Of a stretch of DNA of 64,000 bases, positions 27,001 to 37,400 are shown piece after piece; position 1 is the stretch's first letter; each line of letters starts with the position of its first letter. The stretch covers positions 1,240,001-1,304,000 of the forward strand of contig BLAL01000013.1 of NCBI GenBank assembly GCA_015698045.1. Reading direction: 5' to 3'. A program made the translations under genes and the position numbers. The DNA comes from Rhizophagus clarus. Taxonomy: Eukaryota; Glomeromycota; Glomeromycetes; Glomerales; Glomeraceae. The notes below the pieces were generated by a model that saw only the letters and a program-made list of their open reading frames with translations, was not told the origin of the DNA and ran no database searches.

Positions 27001-30000
27001 TTATTTATTCATTTCTATTGTTTCTATTATTTATATTTAAACTATATTTACATATTATTTAAACTAACTAATTTTTTTATTAAAATAATTATTGGTAATT
27101 TATCTTAGATGGTAAGTTATAATTTATTTATTTAATATAATTTATTTTTCTGTGTAATTTAAATATTAATTAAATTCTTTATTTAATATTATTTAATAAT
27201 ATAGAGAGTAAGTTACTTATTAATTTTACTATGATATTATATTTGTATAATATTTGTATAAAATTATATTAACTAAATTTCTTATTAAAAAAAAATCATT
27301 TAATAATATAGAGTGTAAGTTATAGGCTTTCTATCTAATTTTATTATTATATACTTATATTTATTTATATAATTTAAGCTAATAAAATTTTTTAATTAAT
27401 AATATAGCTAGTAAATTATTTATTTAATTTTATTATGTATATTTTATATATAATTAAACTAACTGAATTCTAATTTTATTTTAATATAGGAAGTAAGTTA
27501 TTTATTTCTATTATTATATATATTTATACAAATTATATGTATTTAAACTAATCAAATTTTTATTTAAAAAATTATTTAACAATATAGATGGTATATTTAA
27601 AAGATTCTATTATTATAATTTTAAAAAATTTTTTTGCTTATGTACTTATATCAATATACTAAAATTTGTATATTTTTTTTTTATATTACTTTTTATTAAT
27701 TTGTATTTATATTTATTTGAATAATATAGGAAGTAAGTTATTTATTTATGCATACTATTATATATTTATGTAGTATTTATATAATTTAATTAATTAATTT
27801 TTTTATTTAAAAAATAATTTAACAATATAGGAAGTAAGTTATATATTTAGTTGATTATATATATTCATATAATATTTGCATATAATTAAACTAATTAAAT
27901 TTCTTATATTTATAATATAGGAAGTAAGTTATGAATTTAACTTTATTATTATAAATTTATATAATATAATTAACTTAATTCTTTATTTAAAAATTATTTG
28001 TAATTTACTTCAGTCTGTAAGTTGTAAATAAGTTAAAATTTATTTAATTTGTTATTGTATATTATCAATGTAGCTGATTATTCATATAATTTAACTATTA
28101 AAATTTTTTTAACAAATTATTTAATAATATATTAGGGGGTAAGTTATTTATTTAATTTTTTATTATACAATAATTATATATTAATCTTTATAATTTTTAC
28201 TTAATTGTTAACTATTCTTTATTTGTAAAAAAATTGGTTGGTAATTTATTTTAGATGGTAAGTTATAATTTATTTATTTTTTAATTCTATTATTAGTATA
28301 TTTATATAATATTTATTATAACTAACTTAAATTTACAAAAAATTATTTAATAATATAGAGTGTAAGCTATTTATTTTATTCTATTATTATATATTTACAT
28401 ATAATTAAACTAAATTTTTGTTAAAAAATTATTTAATTATATAGATTGTAAGTTATAATTTACTATTTATTTAATATATTTATATAATATTTACATATAA
28501 TTAAACTAAATTTTTTATTTGAATAATATAGGGAGTAAGTTATAATATATATTTAGTATATAATATTTACATATAATGTAAACTAATTATATTCTTTGTT
28601 TAAAATCATTTAATAATATAGCTAGTAAGTTATTTATTTAATTCTACCTAATTTTTACATATATGTACTATATTTATAATTTATAATTAACTAAATTCTA
28701 ATTATTTGTATAGTTGGTAAGTTAGAATTAAATATAATTATGCATATTTATATAACTTTAACTAACTAATTTTACTGTAATTTACTTTATTAGATTCTTG
28801 TAAGTTTTTGCTTATTATTATATTTGTTTGATATTTATTTATAGTTTAAATAACTGAATTTTTAAAACATTCAATATTTTATTAGTTAGTAAGTAGTTAC
28901 AAATTATGAATTATAAAACATCATGTATATTATAATATAAAACCTAAAATTTATATTTATTAAATTTTTTTAATTAAATTTTAGAGTAAGTATTATTATT
29001 AATTTTTTTTTTTTTTGGCTGCAAAATTTCAATGTAAAATTTAATATGATTTAAAATTTTCAAATTATTTTAATTATATAGATTTGGAAAAAGTGAAAAT
29101 GCAATTTTGAATAAATTTATTTCTGAAAATAATTTAAGATGGTTTCCTTATAATAAATTTAAGGATGTTGAATACCTTGATAAAGGTGGATTTGGTACTA
29201 TAAATAAAGCTATTTGGTTAGATGAACATGGAGATAGAAAAGTAGTTCTTAAATGTTATAATAATTTGAATGAAAACTTGGATGAATTTTTAAATGAAGT
29301 ATTATAATATATTATTTATTTATTTTATTTTAATTTAATTATAATCATTTATATGTGTATCTAATTCGAATTTTTTTTTATAGTGGAATTATCATAAAAG
29401 ATGCTTAGATTCGCTTGCAATCATTAACTTATATGGATTTACAAAAGATCCAAATACTTCAAATTATATGGTGGTAATGGATTTTGCAAATAAAGGTAAT
29501 TTAAGAAAAAATTTAACAAAAGTAATTGAAAAAAATTGGAAACAAAAATTATTCATGTTGTATAAAATTATTTCCGGGCTTAATGAAATACATGAACAAA
29601 ATCTTATTCACTGTGATTTTCATGATGGCAATATTTTAAATCACGAGGATAAGAATGAAGAAGTTTATATTAGTGATTTAGGATTGTGTCAACCTGCAAA
29701 AACTTTAAAAAAATATGATGTTTGTGGTGTTATTCCATTTATAGCACCTGAAGTATTAAGAGGCAAACCTTATACTCTAGCTAGTGACATATATAGCTTT
29801 TCCATGATTATGTGGGAGTTTACATCTGGTGTTCCACCATTTAATGACAGAGCACATGATTTTGAACTTAGTTTGGATATTTGTAAGGGTGAACGTCCTA
29901 AGGTTATTGAAAAAATTCCGCAGTGTTACATAAATTTAATGAAAAGGTGTTGGAGTGAAGATCCATTAAAAAGGCCATCTGCATTAGAAATTAAAAATAT

Positions 30001-30244
30001 TATCAGAAATTGGCTTAATATAGATCATAACGATAATGAAATTAATGAAGAATTAAGAAGCAATATTATGGAATTTATAAAAGCACCACTAATTGGGTGT
30101 AACAATAATTTTACCGCTGAATCTCATCCACAAGCATACTATACAAGTCGTTTACTTGACTTTACTAGTAAAAGGTTGAATGAAACCCTTGAAAGTCTAT
30201 GTTTGGATTGTATAATTGATGATATAAAGTCGTTGGGTATGTAA
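18090..30244 (+). CDS. TKL-like protein kinase; N-terminal region encoded by about 108 microexons (proposed model)
   Basis: The kinase domain is secure. Exons 29082-29298 and 29384-30244 give the glycine loop KGGFGTINKA, VVLKCY (catalytic Lys), FLNE (possible helix-C Glu), HCDFHDGNIL (catalytic loop), SDLGL (DFG variant), PFIAPEVLRG and RCWSEDPLKRPSA, as in the expanded TKL kinases of these fungi. The first kinase exon begins in phase 2 after an acceptor, so upstream exons must exist. Upstream are only tandem units AG-N3-GTAAGT. Joining exon 18090-18111 (MSQSNDK, phase 1), microexons 1-107 (all multiples of 3) and a 1-nt exon at 28985 gives one frame with no stop that enters the kinase frame exactly. 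The product is about 480 aa, 122 of them before the kinase exon. That segment has basic clusters, a run of PIP tripeptides and a Trp/Glu-rich end (IWDEYW). The C-tail after the kinase is unrecognised. The microexon part is a model; a distant 5' exon or a separate start is the alternative. Confidence 0.66.
20080..20340. mobile_element. MITE-like insertion inside an array intron
   Basis: 261 bp of non-array sequence, richer in GC. Ends are inverted: TACTTATTAC at the left and GTAATAAGTA at the right, with further imperfect matching inward (TAATCATTA / TAATGATC). Direct TTAAT flanks (20075-20079 and 20341-20345) fit a 5-bp target duplication. It makes the intron between microexons at 20038 and 20404 about 363 nt. 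Confidence 0.75.
22780..24790 (+). repeat. Three-unit higher-order repeat, about 280-300 bp, seven copies
   Basis: Within the array the microexons cycle CTC, CGA, TTC, with CTC donors at 22868, 23158, 23437, 23716, 24008, 24292 and 24592. Units at the same place in the cycle are far more alike than neighbouring units, so the block of three was duplicated recently. In the open frame each cycle reads CCG ATT CCT across exon junctions, i.e. Pro-Ile-Pro; the last cycle has AGA for CGA and gives Gln-Ile-Pro. Confidence 0.9.
26224..26432. mobile_element. Second MITE-like insertion inside an array intron
   Basis: 209 bp with imperfect inverted ends of about 24 bp: AGGCCGTTCCAATTCAATTG at the left and the complement of CAATTAAATTTGAGCAGCCT at the right. 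It is flanked by direct AATA (26220-26223 and 26433-26436). A 68-codon minus-strand open stretch inside it has no family features and is not called. It lengthens the intron between microexons 26169 and 26502 to 330 nt. Confidence 0.75.
28985..28985 (+). other. Proposed 1-nt exon restoring the kinase reading phase
   Basis: The last array unit reads TTTTAG, one A, GTAAGT, instead of AG-N3-GTAAGT. Every other proposed internal exon is a multiple of three and keeps phase 1, while the kinase exon at 29082 needs phase 2. Inclusion of this single A supplies the difference (codon A-A-A, Lys). Single-nucleotide exons have been reported in plants; here it is inference from the sequence. Confidence 0.55.
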
Positions 30245-30408
30245 TACATGACAAAAAAAAGTAATTTTGCAAATCATCTATGTAAATTAATTAATTATTT
30301 GATTGTCTAGATATTAAAACTGATGAAAATTAACTACTCATTAGTGATATTTGATATTATGTATTTAATAAAAATTATTCTTATTTTATTTTATCTTATT
30401 ATTTTTTT

Positions 30409-30735
30409 GAATTATTTAAACACTAAGGTTAAAGTAGTGAAATATCTTACAAGTTTCTTAGTTTGTAATTTAAATAATTTCTTTTTTTTTTTATAACTTG
30501 TTTAAATATATGTATTCTCTTCTTATTTATTTGGAATTATTTAAACACTAAGGTTAGAGTAGTAAAATATCTTACAAGTTTCTTAGTTTGTAATTTAAAT
30601 AATTTCTTTTTTTTTATAACTTGTTTAAATATATGTATTCTCTTCTTATTTATTTGGAATTATTTAAACACTAAGGTTAGAGTAGTAAATATTTTACAAG
30701 TTTTTTAATTTGTGATTTAAATAATTCTTTTTATT
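30409..30735. repeat. Tandem repeat of about 123-125 bp, 2.6 copies, 3' of the kinase gene
   Basis: Copies begin at about 30409, 30534 and 30657 with GAATTATTTAAACACTAAGG and differ at only a few positions; the third is truncated. It has no AG-N3-GTAAGT pattern and is unrelated to the upstream array. It starts 165 bp after the kinase stop codon, so it may lie in the 3' UTR. Confidence 0.9.
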
Positions 30736-33358
30736 TTTAACAATTATTAAATACAAATTATATACTAAACTGAATTTGATTTTGTTTACAATTACAGTAT
30801 TATTAAAATCAGGGGTGTTTAATATCAAGCTAATCACTAACTTAGGAGTAGCCCTATAGTAAGAATGATTAGTAAAGATTTTTTGTAACAAATTCCAAAA
30901 TTTCAGGTTTATTAATAAATTACTATTTAAAGTTGCCATCGCGAAAATTTTAATTCCTTTAAAATTCCATCATCGAAAAGAAAATAAATTAGAAAGAGTT
31001 GGTAAAGAATAATATAAAAATTTTTTTCAAAAATAAAAATTATTAATCCCCTGTCAACAAAATTTCCTTCTGAATAAGCGCACTTTGATTATTATTATTA
31101 AACATGTAACGTAAACCAGAACTTGATATAATAAAAAATTAAATACTACGACTTAAATTCAACAAATTATTTATAATAATAATTGGACAATTTATCGATT
31201 TTATTATAAGTACTGAAATATTTTATTTATTTATACAATTTTTATATTCGTCAGCATTAGAATAAAACGATCCATTGTTACAATAACCTATAATAATATA
31301 ATAGTCTAAACATTATAGAGTAATACCAAGAATATCACAATAGATAAAGAAAAACAGGTAATAAAAATTTAGTAGTTTAAACGAAATATATAACAGTCGT
31401 TAGAAAGTTCACAGTAAAAAAACGAAAATTTTTTTCATTAAGATTTGCGAGGGGTGTATTATTGTATAGTACGTATATAATTAAAGATTATTTAAATCCG
31501 GTAAAATTTGCCGATTAAGAATTCATAATTCTGGCCGCCGAAATTTGTTAATTCTGGCCAAATTCGCAATGCCATCGTTAAAATGAAAAAGTTTGACCGT
31601 ATGTTACACCGCATTTACACAATCTATCGACCTAACAAACTTATTGACCGCTTATTAAAAAAAAAACGTTTGTACTTTTCCATCAGATACGTATTTTTGA
31701 CATTAAAAATAATAAAAAGTGAAAGAAACTTGAAATTTACCAAATACAATAAAAAATTAAAGCTGTGAACAAAACCTAGTAAAATATAACGCAATTTATT
31801 ATTTAAAACTTTAAAAAAAAAGATTATTTCTAGATTTATTTAATAGATTTAAAGAACTTCTTGAAATATGAGAATCATACTATCCATAAATGAAGTAACG
31901 ATTTATACTTAAAATTCAACACCAATTTACCATATCAACCGGCTCATTACTATGAAGAATTATGATTATTAAAATATTAAAAATTTGTTTTCATAATTGA
32001 AATTAATGATAATTAGTGCAATGTAAACATATTATATTAATTTAATTTTTAACCAAAGTAGGTTTAATCAAAAAATTTTTTGTATAAAATATTATTGAAT
32101 CTGTAAAAAAATAAATCATTAAAAGGGTAAATCAATTCATTTATAAAAATTGGTAAAATTATTTCTATTATATGTGAAAAAAGATAATCAATTTACATTA
32201 AAAATAAATCTCTTCTATACGGAAATAAAATTTATCTATGTAAAAAATAGAATAAATTATACGAGTAATCTATGAAAGACAAAAAAGTAATGGCAACATG
32301 AAGAAAGAATAACCATTCATCCTTTATTCATTAACTTACAAAATTAAGAAATCATTGAAGGAATTATCAATTTATTCAATCTAAACACAATGATATCACA
32401 AAAAACTTACCTTAAACAAAATACTAAGCTAAGAGAATAAGAAATTCTAAATCACTAAAAATAACTTCAAGCCCCTAAAGAGTAAATTGGTGAAAATTAG
32501 CATAAATATATAATATTATAACCAACAAATATAGTTAAAAATATTTCAACGTTTAAAATTGAACTTTCTTAAGAATACGATTTAAAGTTTCAAAAGTTTA
32601 GTCAACTCAGATGTCCAAGTCTATTTAATTACTGAAAAACGAAACGGCACAACTTAAAGCGCTATATAATTAGCGACAATGAAATGTATTAAAAAAGGAT
32701 AATGCTTGTCATGTCAATTGTCAATTCCTAATTGGTTATGTCTTCGACTTATATTAATTTTTTATAGTCTTATTTTGTAAATAGAAAAGTTGACCTGTTA
32801 AACATTCGCAGCGCTACGACTTGAAAATATATTCAGTAATATAGTTTTTAAAATGATGATGATTATTTACAGGGGATCGAATCATAAAATAACAATCTAA
32901 AATATCAAAATAAGGAAATATTATAATAAAAAGGAAGAAAAAGATTCCTTTTGTTTATAAAACAAAACATTCATTCCGATTTGCATAACCGTGACAGCAT
33001 ATGAAATCAAAAATTCGACCTTTTTTTATATAAGAAAAGGAAAGTAGCATTCTGGTTTTATTTAACTCAAAGTATAAGTAATTGACCATTCTTAATAATA
33101 GCCAGTTTATACAAGTGTAATAAGTAATTGTTATTTACTATGCTAGTAGTAAATAAATGGGATATCATCCTGGATATACTAATTGGTCCGCCAGTTTATA
33201 ACTGGTGGAAAAAATCCTAAATACCAATTAGTAGCCAGGTGATAATGATTGTTATTAATAAAATGATTCATGGCATCATAGGTGAAACGTAAATTTAATA
33301 ATTAATAAATTTAGCATTGCGATTGGTCAAATGGTCAGTTATACTTTTAGGGTTCTTT

Positions 33359-33646
33359 AGCCCTGTACATTTCTTGATCGTATCAGATTGACCGAAGAAA
33401 TGTATAACCAATCAGATCATAGCTACAATTGAGCATAATTTTTGATTGATCGGATTGGTCTGAATTTTTTTTTTTTTTTTTTTAGGACAAAGACATGCAG
33501 ACGTCGCTGACGTGTTGTTTATTTCGATCAGGGAAAAACACCAATTTTTGTAGATCGGCTTGACTGACCGTTGACCGCATCAGTAACCAATTATTTAGGG
33601 TGCAAATTTGCGATCAATCCGGTCAGATCTAGAATTGAACAGGGCT
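33359..33646. mobile_element. MITE-like element with AGCCCTGT ends
   Basis: Ends are inverted: AGCCCTGTACATTTCTTGAT at the left against AGCCCTGTTCAATTCTAGAT on the complement of the right end (about 17 of 20 match). No transposase inside; several GATC-containing partial palindromes. A target duplication is not clear. Confidence 0.65.
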
Positions 33647-33958
33647 TTTGATTCCAACAAGTTATAATAATGGTCACTTCCATCTCTATTCTCCTTATAT
33701 CATAGTACAAAAGAAATTAGAGATTTGCCGATTATGGATTCTTGGGGAAGCCTATAATGGACGGAATCCTCTCTTGTAATTTTTCTTTATACAGTAAATC
33801 CTGCATTACGTTAACAGAAGACACGTTAACTATTATATAAATTATCAAAGTTGAACCAGTGTATTAGTCTGCTGACCTTATTGATTTAATATTTAGTTTA
33901 ATGCACAGTGACTAGATTATAATGTCGTTGTAATACGATATGTAAAAATAAGAAAAAA

Positions 33959-34030
33959 ATATCAAGGCTAAATAGGGATTCTGATATTACAAGGATTACG
34001 AGATGCTTAAAAATCACTTCAAATCGCTTA
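33959..34030 (+). pseudogene. F-box gene relic (start region only)
   Basis: After an A-run, the sequence matches the first 20 or so codons of the F-box gene at 14888: ATATCAAGGCTAAATAGGGA corresponds to the MSKLIRD start with ATG changed to ATA. CTGATATTACAAGGATTACG then matches the LILQELQ stretch, with a small deletion and an in-frame TAA soon after. Homology stops within 70 bp; upstream homology continues to 33870. Confidence 0.75.
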
Positions 34031-37000
34031 ACTCTAATAATATGACGTATATGTTTACGACAAAGTAATTAAAATAAAAATATTTTAGGTTGGAAACCGG
34101 TTTACCATTGTTTGCAGGTCTTACCATTTAATCGGTTATGTTAATGACGACTCTAACCAAAATTATGAATAGTTATTATAAACCTTACCCGGAAAAAAGA
34201 GCTCTTCAAGTTCAGCAAAAAAAGAGGTGGATTTTACTTGATTTACACTTTAGATAATTACCTTTTTATGGTTAAAACCAGTATAAATGTTACTGCGCTT
34301 TCATGTCAACAAATGATATTGCGCAATAACACTTTAATTGATACCATTAATTTGGTATTAGAAAATAATAAGATCGTTGTAATTAAGTTTACTTTATAAG
34401 TCAATTTTAATTCCCGAGACCGCAGCACGGGTTCTTGTCTAATTTCATAAATATATACCGCAATGACCACATAAAATTTACCATTTGCTCTTTTTATTAG
34501 AAGCCAAAACTCGTTGTATATATGGAAAATGATAGCATGAAATATTCATATGCACATTGAATATTTGTACATCATAACTAGGTAAATTGCTTGGCGTGTT
34601 GTCAAACTCTAATTTGAAGTACTAATCCCGGATCAAAGATCCCTAGCACAGACGAAAAAATTTAATTGTTGTAAAATAAGAAAAAATGAAAAGAACAATA
34701 AATTTTCTGATAGCTGCCAGTACAACTTTATTTATGTAGGTACGAACAGGCAGTCATGCTTAAACATGGTATAAAAACCTCTAATTTAACCTAGCTAAAG
34801 CACCAGCGACTATTCGTTGGCAGAAGGTATCTAAACATCACACACAACACCTTGACCATACCCACAAAAAGAACCTCAAAGGGAAAAAATATAATAAACA
34901 CAAATATCAACTACGTTTACAAAATGTCACGAGGTCAAGGCGCATCTCTATATTACCGCAACATAAATGAGAGGAGTAGACAAACGTGACTGAGTAGTAA
35001 ACCCGAGCCAATTGATCAAGATGAGCCTCGTAGAAATTTGATTAAGGTTGTAATTAAGGATCGCGTATCGCTCATTTGTTTGCCTTAGGTTTACTTCTTC
35101 TCCTTCCAATCCTGTTAGTTTGTCATCTTATTACTAATCTCCCCAGCATCAGCATAAAATTTTCACTATTAGTACGTGAACAAATAAAAATAATGTCACC
35201 CATGACACATTGACACACCTCTCCGCTCCTTTGGACTTTGAATTTTCTTAGTATGTGAAATCCAATTTATCACTTGTTATTTATTATTCGATATATATTT
35301 TTTTTTTTTTAATATTATACAAAAGAAATCTTCTAATACTACATTCCAATAATATTAATTTAAAAAAGAAAAGTGATTGCAAATATATAAAACGTAAAAA
35401 TAGCTAAAATTCGGGGTTAAATTTGCCGATTTTTTGCTAGAACACAAACTTCAAAAAAGGATATCTCATAGACGACATATTGGCTTTAAATAAAAGTCAT
35501 ATGATATACTGAAAAAATACTTGAAAAAAACGAATTTGCAAAAAAAAAGTTATACATTCATATGCAAGATAACGAGTTTACTATGCGCGCGCGTCAGATT
35601 TACACCTTAAAATATACGAAATTTCAATATTTCATTTTACTATATTGCGTTATTTACATTAAAAACCTATAATTTTTAGCTTCTAAAGTTGTTTTTAATA
35701 ACTTTTTTGAAATATTTTTATTATTAAAAACAAGTGAAAGTTGAAGAAAACCAGTTACAGAAATATAATTATGAAATTTTTTGGCAAATATAACTTATCA
35801 TAAAATGAAAGAAAATATTGTATTTATGGTATTTCTGTTTGTAAAATGGGTGAAACTTGTCTCGCGCGCGAGATGCAAAAAATGCTTTTTTTTATTATCG
35901 CCGAATTTTATTAGTAACGCAGTGCCGATTTTAGGCGGATCGGCAATTAACCAATTTTTTATAGTATGATAAATAAATAATTGAATTAAATTTAGTCATC
36001 TTATTAATATCACGTGTGAATAGTTAAATATTTAATTTTTCTTAAACTGATCATACAGATAAACAAATCATTACGCTTTTTTTTCGTTAGTTAAAACATC
36101 ATTTAAACTATTAGCCATTTTTAGAATTAAAAAATATGAAAAAAGAATTTTTTCCTTTAAAGATATAAATAAACTGAACTATTATAAATTTAGGTAGCTG
36201 TTATTCATACTCACTCATTTGTTATTAGTACTCCTTCCCTGTAATAAACTATCGAATATTAAACTGTTAAGCCTATAAAATCTCTGCGCCATTCGGTTGA
36301 AAAAATAGAATCAAAAACTTAACAAATTATGTATTAATGAAAAAGAACTCGTAACTCGTATATGGGTCAATACAGTATGTGAACTGAAAAATATGGCTCT
36401 ACATTGTGATCAAGTTTGGCATTACAATACTTATTTGCAAAAAGATATATGAATATTTTAAGTTCATTGATACTTCTATATTCAACAGGAAGTAGTTGAA
36501 GAATCATTTAAATAGCACTGAGAAATATTAAAAAATTACTAGTTAGTAAATAAGCATATTTTCGTAACAAGTGACGCAGTAAAATTAAAATACTTAATGA
36601 TGCGATTAGTAATTAATATCATATGATCCCATGATCGGATACCCATTACACATAATCGCATGTTATGATCGTGTAAAATATAAATAAATTATCCTCTCAT
36701 CATATTTTTACGAATACCTGATAACCATTTTTTTTTCTTTTTCTTAGTCTTTTGCACTTTACCGTAGATATTGTCGTTTAGACAGGAACCCGGTCCACTC
36801 ATGTGGCTTTTTATAATTGTTATTAGTTATCCATTTAGTTTTCAATTTTGGTTCTTAAGGATGTTTACTGTAATTGAAGTTACCGCCAGTAAAAATAAAA
36901 ATATGCATTTTATTGTGGCGTAATTATGTGACGTAATAAAAAATCATAAAAAGAAAATGTAATTTTGACTGATCTGTAAGTTTAATACTGTTATGACATT

Positions 37001-37400
37001 TGACAAACATTTTCTTTCACCGAATCCATTTTTGAGATGATCTGCAAAGAGGGCAAAACCAATCATTTTATATATAAGACCAAAATTGGCACTCAAAACC
37101 TCATCAAACCCTAAGCGATTTGCATAGCGGCGGATGAAATTACTGTACATCTTATAAGTATAAAAGCTTTATGACAGAAAAAAATAAATTTTTTTTGTTG
37201 GAAATTGTTGGGTCATGAACCAAGCACAAAAAAAAAAAAAAAATGAAAATGGCGTTTATGCATTGCATGCTCATACGTTACATAATATTCGCCTTTTGTC
37301 TTACCTGTCACAAACAATAAACATTTGATGTAATTTTGTTCAACTTAATCAACCATTTGCATTTTTTTATTCATTCGAAAATAACGAAAAAAAGAAAAAA

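Larger units (their letters stand above)
18140..29081 (+). repeat. Tandem array of about 108 intron-like units, each with acceptor-N3-donor
   Basis: Unit of about 100 bp: donor (mostly GTAAGT), AT-rich spacer often with TTTACAGTATATAATATTTA, branch-like CTAAC or CTAAT, TTTATTTAAAAATTATTTAA, then ATATAG, three bases, next donor. Microexon starts: 18233(12 nt),18330,18421,18506,18589,18705,18808,18889,18992,19080,19170,19269,19343,19427,19531,19621,19719,19804,19878,19953,20038,20404,20492,20571,20653,20746,20831,20924,21016(6),21110,21207,21298,21390(6),21502,21598,21695,21772(6),21865,21953,22058,22301,22404,22488,22577,22676,22775,22865,22962,23065,23155,23252,23357,23434,23534,23623,23713,23810,23915,24005,24105,24199,24289,24386,24491,24589,24671,24775,24865,24961,25098,25187,25280,25372,25455,25550,25639,25745,25842,25923,26005,26093,26169,26502,26592,26689,26772,26889,26993,27109,27205,27312,27408,27490,27588,27730,27831,27921,28014,28136,28255,28359,28445,28532,28622,28714,28794(6),28886,28985(1); others 3 nt. 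Most introns are 70-120 nt. Confidence 0.93.
30736..37400. other. Long intergenic region, no intact gene supported
   Basis: Short open stretches (30694-30939 minus, 31583-31768 plus, 35781-35969 plus, 36944-37150 minus) have no clear family features. It contains the right copy of the segmental duplication (about 32600-35300), an F-box relic at 33959-34030 and an inverted-repeat element at 33359-33646. The 36944-37150 stretch resembles one at 42359-42637 (MIGFALF versus MIDFVIF); both lie before an F-box gene, so they are part of the duplicated F-box upstream block. Confidence 0.5.

Noticed and set aside
18180..28990. The array as an ordinary AT-rich minisatellite or a centromere-like satellite
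   Set aside because: Spacer length and sequence drift freely while AG-N3-GT and the branch-like site persist, one strand only, in the same orientation as the kinase, and one joined frame is open. A plain satellite does not predict this.
18180..28990. A CRISPR-like array
   Set aside because: Units have no constant repeat with unique spacers, the sequence is eukaryotic, and similarity extends over the whole unit.
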